From positions 3,696,792 through 3,760,791 of the forward strand of contig JAJEKV010000017.1 of NCBI GenBank assembly GCA_021234155.1: 64,000 nucleotides of DNA, in the 5' to 3' direction. Under the pieces are notes generated by a model. The model was not told the DNA's origin. It saw nothing but the letters and a program-made list of their open reading frames with translations, and searched no databases. The translations under genes were made by a program, and so were the position numbers. Below, in pieces: positions 11,535 through 21,834 of the stretch; the stretch's first letter is position 1; each line of letters begins with the position of its first letter. The stretch comes from Isoetes taiwanensis (lineage: Eukaryota; Streptophyta; Lycopodiopsida; Isoetales; Isoetaceae).

Positions 11535-13675
11535 ATTGCCTGTCCATTTGCCCAACAAACAAATCGTATATTATGAGGAAGGTCAAGAACGAATTGCCTT
11601 GGAACGTGCTGCAACAAAACATACGATGCTCACCGCCTGGTTCGAGATAAACAAAATTGATCCAGTTGCTCGGCAATATATATATCCAGAAATCCCTCAT
11701 CATTATACTTTTATAAAAAGCCAAGACATCTGGAAGATAAGGGAAGGCAAATATAAATTAATTTCAAGAATGTATAACGTCAGTCCAAAAGACATGGAAA
11801 GGTATTACTTGCGCTTTTTGCTGCTACATAGAAAAGGCATCACTAGCTTCGAGGATATGAAAAACGTCAATGGGAAGCAATGCAATACATTCCATGAAAC
11901 AACAAAGGAACTCGAACTCTTAGCAGACAATGCAGAATGGGAAAGAACGCTTGACGATGCAGTCACTTTTCAAATGCCTGCTCAATTGCGACAAACGTTT
12001 GCCTTCATCTGCATATATGGCCCTCCCTCAGATCCATTGAACCTGTAGGAGAAGTTCAAGCGCCATTTAGCAGAAGATTATGCCCGTGACATGCCAGAGG
12101 AAGATGCATACAATGCAGCATTATTATCCATGAATGAAATCTTCCATGCAAATGGGACAAATTGCCAGTCAATGCAACTTCCAGAACCAAGAATGACCCG
12201 ACACCATGATGCACCCGTCAATCAAACATTCGATGTAGCCTTCGAAAGAGCCAAAGGTGATGAACAATATGCGAAATTGACTTCAGATCAAAAGGACATA
12301 GTTGATACCATTCTCCTTGCAATTAAAGGAATCCAACTATCACATTCGTGTGTAAATGTGGATGGTCCTGGTGGGTCTGGAAAAACGTTCGTCTTCAATA
12401 TAGTTATTAGCATATTAAGAAAAAAGAGAGTTCGGTGTTATTGCAGTTGCACGGACATGCATAGTAAGCCTTTTGCTCAAGGGAGCCCAGACAGTGCACT
12501 CTACGTTCAAGCTACCACTAAACATGACACTTGAAGCAACATCTGACTTGCGTGCCACAAGCAAACAAGCTGATAGAATAAAAAAAGCAACACTTTTGGT
12601 GTGCGATGAATTAAGCATGACGCATTCCGACGCGCTCACAGCAGTAGACACTGTTTTGAAGGAAATTCGACAGGACCCTAGACCATTCGGGGGAATGGTT
12701 GTATTAGCTGGCGGTGATTTTAGGCAACAACTGCCCGTAATCAAACAAGCCAAGAAGATGGAGATTCTTGCAGAATATGTTAAGAGCAACCCCCTATGGA
12801 AGCACTTCAAGACATTCAAACTGACAACGAACATGTGTGTCGACAAGGGCAAAAAGGAATGGTCTGAATACTTGTTAAAGCTTGGCGACGGAGAACAAAT
12901 GAATAACGAGCCTACACTCCCCGAAGACGTCGTTGAGCTGCCGAGCAAGTGTATTGCGCAAAATAACATTATTGATGAGGTGTTTGGAACAAATATAGAC
13001 CTAGCTAACATGGAACGCCAATTCGAGAAATCTATACTATCTCCAAAAAATGAAGATACACTGAGTCTTAGCGACAAGACCCTGCAAAGATTGCATGGAG
13101 ACTTGCACCCATATACTGGTGTCGATACTCTCAATCTGGAAGATGAAGAGGACATCAGAAATTTTCCGATTGAATTCATCAATCACCTCACACCTTTAGG
13201 AATGCCGCCTCACAAGCTCAATATCAAGGTAGGAGCAATAGTAATGTTACTTAGAAACATGTATCCTCAAGGTGGCCTATGCAATGGAACTCGTATGCGC
13301 ATCACACACGCAACACAGAGAATTCTACGTGCGGAAATAGTCACGGGCGAATTCAGAGGCACCCCAGTCCTGTTACCAAAGGTCAACTTAACGCCATCTG
13401 ATTCGCACATACCCTTCACCAGAAGACAATACCCGATCCGCTTAGCATTTTCAATGACAATCAACAAGTCGCAAGGTCAATCTCTGGAGACCGTTGGGCT
13501 TTACTTGCCAGCGCCAGTTTTCGCCCATGGACAACTTTATGTTGCCCTGTCAAGGTGCACCTCACAGGATGGAGTCAAAATTGTCGTCACAGAGACCTCA
13601 CGTCAAGGTGCATTGCAAAAGGACCATCGAACATACACCCCGAACGTTGTATATAAAGAGGCACTTATATAAATA
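11535..13675 (+). pseudogene. Helitron copy 1, PIF1-like helicase half
   Basis: Begins after the second intron (11473-11534) with LPVHLPNKQIVYYEEGQE. The helicase domain shows Walker A GPGGSGKT (12364-12387), Walker B LLVCDELSM, GGDFRQQLPV, and near the C-terminus MTINKSQGQSL and LYVALSRC, all hallmarks of the PIF1/RecD-like helicase fused to Rep in Helitrons. The end at KEALI-stop (13675) matches copy 2. Lesions: a TAG at 12046-12048 where copy 2 has a Trp codon, and a one-base insertion near 12420-12440 just after Walker A. From 12473 onwards the frame is open for 399 codons. Confidence 0.88.
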
Positions 13676-14001
13676 AAATATTTGGTTGAAATTTTTGAAT
13701 AGAACATTTCTTTCAAGAGCTTTTTGAAATTGATAGCATTTACTTTGAAAAAACCTCCTTTTACTTTGGAAAAAGCTCCGTCAAATACTTTTGAAGGTTT
13801 TATAGAGTAACATGTGATAGTATATAGAAGTAAGCTCTTTATACATTGCTCAAACATGTGATAGTATATAGAAGTAAGCTCCTTATACATTGCCCAATGA
13901 ATGTTATTTAACATAGATTTAGAAATATAGGTGTTGATCAACATAGTGGGTCTAACAGAAATTTGCATGTATGGTTGACAAATATTACCAAAAGTATCCA
14001 A

Positions 14002-14230
14002 ACCGAGGCGAGGCCCCGAAGGGGCCGAGCCGAGGAATGGGTGCAAAAGAAAAGGGCATGAGGCAATGCCGAACTGAGGTTGATCAAGCTCCCTATTGGT
14101 GATACTTTAGAATTAGTATTAGGACGACATGGGTGAGCCCAAACCGAGGCGAGGCCGAGAGGGATGTCCAAACCGAGGCGAGGCCCCGGAGGGGCCGAGC
14201 CGAGGAAGGTTGCAAGAGAAAAGGGCACAT
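14002..14230 (+). repeat. GC-rich hairpin repeats at the inner end of the left arm
   Basis: The phrase CCAAACCGAGGCGAGGCC is repeated three times, two copies being followed by perfect short hairpins GGCCCC-loop-GGGGCC (14012-14026 and 14182-14196). Copies of the same phrase lie at the inner end of the right arm (about 15871-16035). Helitrons end in a 3' hairpin, so one of these may be the terminal hairpin, but I could not fix the final CTRR. Confidence 0.5.
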
Positions 14231-14239
14231 GGGTGGGCC

Positions 14240-14704
14240 CAAACCGCCATATAGCGCATATAACTCCTTGCCAACCTTCACCTGCTCAGTGCTTACATTG
14301 TGTAAATGCACCTTAAAATACAATTTACCCAGGTCTTTTAAGCAATAGCCGACCAATCCTTCAAAACAATGGAGCCGACTTCCTGTCAAAGCTTTGCATA
14401 AAATCATTGCCCCCGCGGGCCTTCTATGGCTTTAACCAAGGAAATTCTTGATCCTAATGTTTACACTTGCAGGCGTTTTTGCATGCAAGCGAAAGATAGC
14501 CTGCACGTGCAAATGATCTAAAGAAGAGCCCCTTTCAAGTGCTACAACACCGACTTTGCAATTCTGCTTCATAAAATCTACCACACGCTCATACAATGCA
14601 ATGGGCACATCTGCTCCTCCAAACACAATAGTTACTGACACATCTAGAACCGACTGGTTGTCCTCTTTCCTCTCCCTCGACCCCGTTTTCCACCCCGCCT
14701 CTTG
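14240..14704 (-). pseudogene. Rep-like HUH endonuclease with YxxK motif (Replitron-like), broken
   Basis: In the island between the Helitron arms, an open frame from 14704 reads VTIVFGGADVPIALY, then VGVVALERGSSLDHLHVQA. The HLH is an HUH-type metal-binding motif. After disruption near 14434-14405 (TAA at 14434-14432) the same frame resumes with AMILCKALTGSRLHCFEGL, then VGYCLKDLGKLYFKV. YCLK fits the catalytic YxxK of single-tyrosine Rep proteins, and KVGKELYALYGG follows before the frame runs into the arm boundary at about 14240. The motif order FGGAD, HUH, YxxK differs from the Helitron Rep in the arms. It resembles the HUH endonucleases described as Replitrons and related protist/algal proteins. 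The HUH/YxxK reading is from sequence; the family name is my inference. Confidence 0.55.
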
Positions 14705-14737
14705 TCACATATGTGATTCCCTCCCCCTCAGCTTATT

Positions 14738-15319
14738 CTACATGCTTTTCCTGCACAGTATCATGAATGGGCTCACAAATTCTAACTTGTCTCCCCCTTC
14801 CACGTCCACCCCTTCCTCGCCCATGGCCACTACCTGCAGTAGCAGATCTTCCCCTTCCACCTCACCACGTTCTATACCGGATTTCCCTGCTGCAGCTTGT
14901 GGAAACACAAATGGGCTACGATCTTCATAGACTTGTGGCAGATCTTTACTCACGAAGCTGCCCCCTTGCCCACTCAGGCCTTTACTCAAAAAACTGCCCT
15001 CCTGCCCATTGGCGGCCAATCCGCCTCCATCACAGCATCCTCCTGGAGCTAACCCAAGGCTATCACCACTGCCATATCTACCCTGTCCGCCGATTAGCAC
15101 GCTGAAACATCCAGCCCCTGCAGCACCCCAACTGACCTCCTGACATGTAGACCTCTGTCCCCTATTCCTCAACTTGTCAGATGCACTGCTCTCAGCCAAC
15201 CTGCCCTCTGCGTCAAGATAGTTATGGAATTGCCTCCCAGCCAACCCTCTGCATTGCAAACACTTAGATTCCTCCAGCATGACCTTTGGCAGAGTCAACT
15301 TATACACCTTCACTCTCAA
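14738..15319 (-). pseudogene. Unrecognised open frame with RG-rich end, upstream of the Rep-like gene
   Basis: A 193-codon open frame without a clear ATG at its beginning. It starts RVKVYKLTLPKVMLEESKC and includes LQCRGLAGRQFHNYLDAEG, then a Gly/Ser-rich segment. In an alternative frame near its end the sequence reads GHGRGRGGRGRGRQ, an RG-rich RNA- or DNA-binding-like stretch. It lies directly upstream of, and on the same strand as, the Rep-like HUH frame (14704-14240), so it may be the N-terminal part of that protein or a separate gag-like protein of the same element. I do not recognise a family. Confidence 0.3.
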
Positions 15320-15870
15320 TCTTGCTGCTCTACGAATATCTATAGCTATAGCTACAACAAGAAGGATATGTCCAAAACTTTCAGAGCACCCGGCCGCCTT
15401 TCAAAGCATCTGCTGTGCCAAAAGCGGGACACATGGGATTTGGAAAACTTGAAATCAGAGGCCGAATTTTAACTGTCGGAACTGGCCAAACCTAAATAGA
15501 TGGGCACGATTTGCATGTACCGCACAATCCCCACAAGTTTAAGCCACAGCCAGAATATTAACAAAGTTATCAGACTTGGTCCGGAATTCCTAATCAGACA
15601 CATGCTGCTACTGCGCTTGCACCAAATTCAAAAGAAAAGAAGAACAAATTTAATCATTCAAGCACAGAAAATCGACATTCCTACCTCCAATCGCCCCTCC
15701 CGCAGACATCCTCAGCACATACAAAGCCACTGTCTGTTCCCATCCTCATCGGCAACAAGCAGCTCGCAGTCATGCACCCCAAATCCGTCACGTGAAATCT
15801 CCCCATTCCATTTCCAGACATGCAAATGGCCGCAGACATTAGCCAGTTCCGCACAGGACATCTGGGACTA
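15320..15870. other. Rest of the central island, no supportable gene
   Basis: Unique sequence between the unrecognised RG-rich frame and the inner end of the right Helitron arm. Minus-strand translation shows several stops and no motif I recognise. Confidence 0.4.
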
Positions 15871-16357
15871 TTCCTCGGCTCGGCCGAGGCCTCGCCTCGG
15901 TTTGGGCCCACCCGTATGTCACCCATAGGGAGCTTAATCAACCTCGGTTCAACATTGCCTCAGATACATACTTACTACCAATCTTTTGCACCCATTCCTC
16001 GGCTCGGCCCCTTCAGGGCTTCGCTTCGGTTTGGATAATTTTGGTAGTATTTGTCAACTATACATGCAAATTTCTGTTGGACCCACTATGTTGATCAACA
16101 CCTATATTTTAATCTATGTTAAATAACATTCATTGGGCAATGTATAAGGAGCTTACTTCTATATACTATCACATGTTTGGGCAATGTATAAAGAGCTTAC
16201 TTCTATATACTATCACATGTTACTCTATAAAACCTTCAAAAGTATTTGACGGAGCTTTTTCCAAAGTAAAAGGAGGTTTTTTCAAAGTAAATGCTATCAA
16301 TTTCAAAAAGCTCTTGAAAGAAATGTTCTATTCAAAAATTTCAACCAAATATTTTAT

Positions 16358-18490
16358 TTATATAAGTGCCTCTTTATATACAACGTTCGGGGTGTATATT
16401 CGATGGTCTTTTGCCAATGCACCTTGACGTTGGGTCTCTGCGACGACAATTTTGACTCCGTCCTGTGAGGTGCACCTTGACAGGGCGACGTAAAGTTGTC
16501 CATGGGCGAAAACTGGTGCTGGCAAGTAAAGCCCAACGGTCTTTAAAGATTGACCTTGCGATTTGTTGATTGTCATTGAAAATGCTAAGCGGATCGGGTA
16601 TTGTCTTCTGGTGAAGGGTATGTGCGAATCAGATGGCGTTAAGTTGATCTTTGGTAACAGGACTGGGGTGCCTCTGAATTCGCCCGTGACTATTTCCGCA
16701 CGTAGGATTCTCTGTGTTGCGTGTGTGATGCGCATGCGAGTTCCATTGCATAGGCCATCTTGAGGATACATGTTTCTAAGTAACATTACTATTGCTACCA
16801 CCTTGATATTGAGCTTGTGAGGCGGCATTCCTGAAGGTGTGAGGTGATTGATGAATTCAATCGGAAGATTTCTGATGTCCTCTTCATCTTCTAGATTGAG
16901 AGTATCGACACCAGTATATGGGTGCAAGTCTCCATGCAATCTTTGCAGGGTCTTGTCGCTAAGACTCAGTGTATCTTCATTTTTTGGAGATAGTATAGAT
17001 TTCTCGAATAGGCGTTCCATGTTAGTTGGGTCTATATTTGTTCCAAACACCTCATCAATAATGTTATTTTGCGCAATACACTTGCTCGGCAGCTCAACGA
17101 CGTCTTCAGGGAGTGTAGGCTCGTCATTCATTCGTTCTCCGTCGCCAAGCTTTAGCAAGTATTCAGACCATTCCTTTTCGCCCTTGCCGACATGCATGTT
17201 CGTTGTCAGTTTGAATGTCTTGAAGTGCTTCCATAGGGGTTGCTCTTAACACATTTTGCAAGAATCTCCATCTTCTTGGCTCGTTTGATTACGGGCAGTT
17301 GCTGCCTAAAATCACCGCTAGCTAATACAACCATTCCCCCGAATGGTCTAGGGTCCTGTCGAATTTCCTTCAAAACAGTGTCTACTGCTGTGAGCGCGTC
17401 GGAATGCGTCATGCTTAATTCATCCCACACCAAAAGTGTTGCTTTTCTTATTCTATCAGCTTGTTTGCTTGTGGCACACAGGTCAGATGTTGCTTCAGGT
17501 GTCAGGTTTAGCGGTAGCTTGAACGTAGAGTGCACTATCTGGGCTCCCTTGAGAAAAAGGCTTGCTATGCCTATCCATGCAACTGCAATAACACCGAGCT
17601 CTCTTCCTCTTAATATGCTAATAACTGTATTGAAGACGAATATTTTTCCAGACCCCCCAGGACCATCCACATTTACACACGAATGTGATGGTTGGATTCC
17701 TTCAATTTCAAGGAGAACGGTATCAACTATGTCCTTTTGATCTGGAGTCAATTTCGCATATCATTCATCACCTTTGGCTTTTTCGAAGGCTACATCGAAT
17801 GTTTGATTGACGGGTGCATCATGGTGCCGGGTCATTCTTGGTTCTGGAAGTTGCATTGACTGGCAATTTGTCCCATTTGCATGGAAGATTTCATTCATGG
17901 ATAATAATGCTGCATTGTATGCATCTTCCTCTGGCATGTCACGGGCATAATCTTCTGCTAAATGGTGCTTGAACTTCTCCCACATGTTCAATGGATCTGA
18001 GGGAGGGCCATATATGCAGATGACGGCAAACGTTTGTCCCAATTGAGCAGGCATTTGAAAAGTGACTGCATCGTCAAGCGTTCTTTCCCATTCTGCATCG
18101 TCTGCTAAGAGTCCGAGTTCCTTTGCTGTTTCATGGAATATATTGCATTGCTTCCCATTGACGTTTTTCATATCCTCGAAGCTAGTGATGCCTTTTCTAT
18201 GTAGCAGCAGTAAGCGCAAGTAATACCTTTCCATGTCTTTTGGACTGACGTTATACATTCTTGAAATTAATTTATACTTGTCTTCCCTTATCTTCCAGAT
18301 GCCTTGGCTTTTTATAAAAGTATAATGATGAGGGATTTCTGGATATATATATTGCCGAGCAACTGGATCAATTTTGTTTAGCTCGAACCAGGCGGTGAGC
18401 ATCGTATGTTTTGTTGCAGCACGTTCCAAGGCAATTCGTTCTTGACCTTCCTCATAATATACGATTTGTTTGTTGGGCAAATGGACAGGC
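16358..18490 (-). pseudogene. Helitron copy 2, PIF1-like helicase half
   Basis: Reading leftwards: LPVHLPNKQIVYYEEGQE after intron 2, then Walker A (copy 2 reads GPGGSGKI, losing the Thr of GKT), LLVWDELSM, SGDFRQQLPV, MTINKSQGQSL and LYVALSRC, ending KEALI-stop at 16358. Breaks: TGA at 17758-17760 where copy 1 has a Gln codon, and a one-base loss near 17236 in a C-run. It retains the Trp codon that is TAG in copy 1, so the two copies decayed separately. The loss of the Walker A Thr alone would probably impair ATP hydrolysis. Confidence 0.86.
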
Positions 18491-18559
18491 AATCTGTTCG
18501 TAATATCACAATAGTTAGTATTAATAAAATGTAGTGTGGGTTCCAAATCAACAACATAT

Positions 18560-20437
18560 GCACAGTGTGGGATGTGTGGTGCATTTTGTAACCAAATGTC
18601 CTCCACATTGCTTCTGGTGCAGAGATGTATCTTGTATCAAGAAATTCTTGTATCTCGTCCCTTGCATGCTTGTGTCTGGACGTGCTGTTAATGCAATGCT
18701 TGCTCGATCATGGCCTTTATGGATGTACTTAAAAATGTACTTTATGCTTGCAATGCTGAAACACTGCTCGACATTTATATGGCAAGCGTACTTCTTTAAG
18801 AGATAGGCATTATATGAAACAACCATACTGTTGTCTATCATTCTATTCCCTTGCTCATATTGAATGCCATGACGTCTTCTATATTCTGGGTATCCATTGT
18901 CTTTGATTGAGGTGCTTTCAGCAAATGCTTTTGGAAAACCTTTAGAACACTCCATTGTTCCAGTCTTTTCATTCAGTTTCATGCACGGTGCATGGTCCAT
19001 GCACCATGCATTTTTTTACAATTTCATGCAATTCAAGGTCTTCTAGTGGGTCTGGTATATGAATAGAAAAACGACACGGACTTTACTTACATTACCATAT
19101 CAAAATTGAAATAACAATACGACGTATATACCTGGTATTTCAGCACTTGTGATCATGTCAATGTCATCGCTATCCCGTATTTTATCTGTTTGTTCCATTA
19201 TTAGTAGCATGTGACAGTATGGCAGACCCCGCTTTTGGTATTCAATTGTATATGAGTAGGCTTTAACTTTTTCAAAAATATCTTTTTCTAAAATATCATA
19301 GAGGATTGCCATTAGTTTCGTGTGGTACACACGTGCAACCACGTCGGGTCTATCCTCTGGCGATTGGCCTACCTCTAAGCTATCTGTAATTTCTGGCCAA
19401 TTTGTATTGCACGTGCATGTAACGAATAGGTCTGGCTTCCCAAATCTCCTCACCAATGCCATGGAATCTTGATAGTTTTGTTGCATGGCACGTGCGCCAC
19501 CAATAAAGGACGACGGTAAGATAACCAATCGTCCATATGTCAATCATTGTGCCTCTGCTTCATGGTTCACATAATCAATCAAGCCCTCATACATTTCGGC
19601 TCGGAAGTTTTTTTGGTTGAGGCGGTAGAAATTCAAGGTATTGGCCTCTATCCTTGCGTAGGCATCAACTATGAACTGTTGCATCAGTCTGCCACCGCTC
19701 AACAGGGGATTGAACTCAAACTTAAGGGTGCTATTAGGTTTTGTATTTCTTCGCGTGCTTAGTCTATACAAATAGTATTGTAACATGGACACATTTTGCC
19801 TCGACTGGCTCGATGAAGCAGTTGCTTGGTTTCTCATATTCATTTTCCACCCCTTGTCCCCAAATGGTATTAACAATGGGTAAGTAAGGACGTCTATGTA
19901 TGGGTCGGTAATGGCAATATTTCTAAGGCCGCCACCTTTTTAATGGATGCATATATCTCTATTAAAAGGCGGCTCTCCATTTGGATTCACAAATATTACA
20001 ACAACTTCATTGACGAATGCAGGATTGTATCTTCGCAAGTCTAGTCCTGTTCTGTCATCACTGAAGTACATCCTTACTTCTACGAGTTCATTTAGCTGCC
20101 TTGCATTTTCCTCTACCTCGTGCATCATATGCAAGGCTTGTGCAAATGGGTTTATGCTCCTTATTTCTAAGTCAAGCTGTCTCATGAGATCCATGTCACA
20201 TTCTATATTGTGCACATTTTGTGCACGTTCTTCGTTTGCATACTCCATATCTAGAATGTATAGCTGCGCATATCGCGGCGATACATTATCATCGGGATGA
20301 GCAGGCCCAGATCTATGGTAGACTTGGCCATGGATCTTAAAGCAATATGGGCCTGGTCTATTGAATTGTTGTATGTCTGCTCCGAACGATACAAATGCCA
20401 ATGTATTATTGTAAATTCTAATATGTGATTTGAACTG
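18560..20437 (-). pseudogene. Helitron copy 2, Rep (HUH) half
   Basis: Same domain order as copy 1: IRIYNN...LAFVSFGADI region, FVTCTCNTNWPEI and the histidine motif GLPYCHML. The first His of HCH is Tyr here, so the endonuclease motif itself is damaged. Intron 1 is preserved with GT and AG borders. Lesions include TAA near 19938, TGA at 19544-19546, a 5-bp loss near 18993 and loss of about 16 bp near 18660. The first exon boundary of this half is marked by the inverted segment at 20438-20563. Confidence 0.83.
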
Positions 20438-20563
20438 TCATGCACTAACATTTAGACATGATGATACGAAGTTGCTATGATGGCAAGGTTAGCCTCCCTC
20501 CTTTGAGGGTAGTGCCTCCATTATTACACCAGTTACTAATTGGAGATCACCCAAAAAGCAAGG
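20438..20563 (+). other. 125-bp microinversion inside Helitron copy 2
   Basis: All of copy 2 is coded on the minus strand, but this segment reads on the plus strand: HALTFRHDDTK, then a WQG/PP-rich frame equivalent to the KVSLPPLR...PLLHQLLIGDHPKSK part of copies 1 and 3. On the minus strand the coding stops after ELDWECRY and resumes exactly with FKSHIRIYNN-type sequence at the other side. The segment therefore has been flipped in place. Confidence 0.75.
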
Positions 20564-21493
20564 TATCTGCACTCCCAGTCCAGTTCTCCACAGTGATGAC
20601 GCTCAACATGCATTGAATGACTACTCCGAGCTATTCTGTAGGTTGAATGATTGTCTCGGTTTGCACGCCTTTGTTGGGCCTCTACAGCTAGCCTCTCAAG
20701 ATGTTGTTCTTCTGCCTCCCCCTGCTGAGCTAAGAGCCTACTTTCATGAGTTCTTTCCCCGCTTGGTGGGCCAACGATGCTTGCAGCTCTACATCCAGTC
20801 TCTCTCCTGTTTGGATCTTTGAGCACTTTTTGTAGCCCTTTCGCCGCTGGTGGGCCAACCTCGCGACCGCGCTCCTCATCCGTCTCTCCTGCTTTGGGCC
20901 TTTGAGCACTGCTCATGGCTACTTCTCTGCATGGTGGGCCAATCTGGCGGCACGCTCTGCATCCGTCTCTCCCTGCTGGATGTTAAGCCTGCTCGTGGCC
21001 ACTTCCCCTGCATGGTGGGCCAACCTGGCGGCACGCTCTGCATCCGTCTCTCCCTGCTGGATGTTAAGCCTGCTTGTAGCTCTTTCCTTCGCCTGGTGGT
21101 TTTCTTCGCCTGGTGGGCCAACCTGGCGGCACGCTCCTCATCCGTCTCTCTCTGTTGGGCAGTGAAGCTGCTCGCTGCCACTTCCTCTGCATGGTGTGCG
21201 AACCTGGCAGCGCGCTCTGCATCTGTCTCACCCTGCTGAGTGTTAAGCCTGCTCGTGGCCACTTCTTGTGCATGGTGGACCAATCTGGCAGCACGATGTT
21301 CCTCTATTTCTCTACTCTTTATTTGTGCTCTTCTATTTCTCTGTATCTCAGCAGCTCTATCCAGCCTCGCTTGTCGCTCCTCTGGCATCTCAGTTGCAAG
21401 CAATCGTTGCCTTCTATTTTGATACCTTTCTCTATCTCGAGCACGTCTAGCTTCTCTCTCCTCTAATGTTTCCTCTCTTTGTCGTCGCAGCAT
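20564..21493 (-). pseudogene. Helitron copy 2, charged N-terminal leader with internal repeats
   Basis: Starts at ATG 21493 (MLRRQREETLEERE), continues DRERYQNRRQRLLATEMPEE and then a series of units of about 25 residues of the form GETDAERAARxAHHAEEVA. A frame change part-way moves the same repeats into another frame, and the region ends with RIARSSHSMHVERHHCGEL just before the microinversion. The leader is rich in Arg, Glu and Ala and would form long helices. I know of no function for it; it is present in all three copies. Confidence 0.6.
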
Positions 21494-21834
21494 TATTCTA
21501 TTTTGCTTCTTTCCTATCAACAATTTATTCTACATAGATAATGGCCTTGCCAAAATCATTATTTCTGGACATGCCATTTATCTAACTACATCCAAAAACT
21601 TTCTATTTTTATACATCGCAGAGTACATTTTAGTTTCTTTGCAAATTCCCTATTCTTAGATTGGCCGATAAGAAGTTTCTATAACCAAATTTTCCCTAAA
21701 TTGAGGTGCAACAACTATCTGTGTGCAGAACATTCTACCCTGATTCTTTTTCACAGTATCCATTTTTAGATTGACCAATGATCAAAAAATTACTATTTCT
21801 GGACATGCCATCTATCTGACTACATCCAAAAACT

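Larger units (their letters stand above)
6971..14250 (+). mobile_element. Helitron copy 1, left arm of a 16-kb inverted repeat
   Basis: A decayed autonomous Helitron reading rightwards. In order it has an HSE-rich minisatellite (about 7020-8480), a short N-terminal coding start at 8528, a Rep (HUH) half and a PIF1-like helicase half ending at 13675, then a tail with GC-rich hairpins (about 14002-14230). The whole segment matches the inverted copy at 15871-23060 at every step, so the two arms are copies of one element in opposite orientation. Precise element ends (5' TC, 3' CTRR) were not identified. The outer match starts near 6971 and the inner match stops near 14250. Confidence 0.8.
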
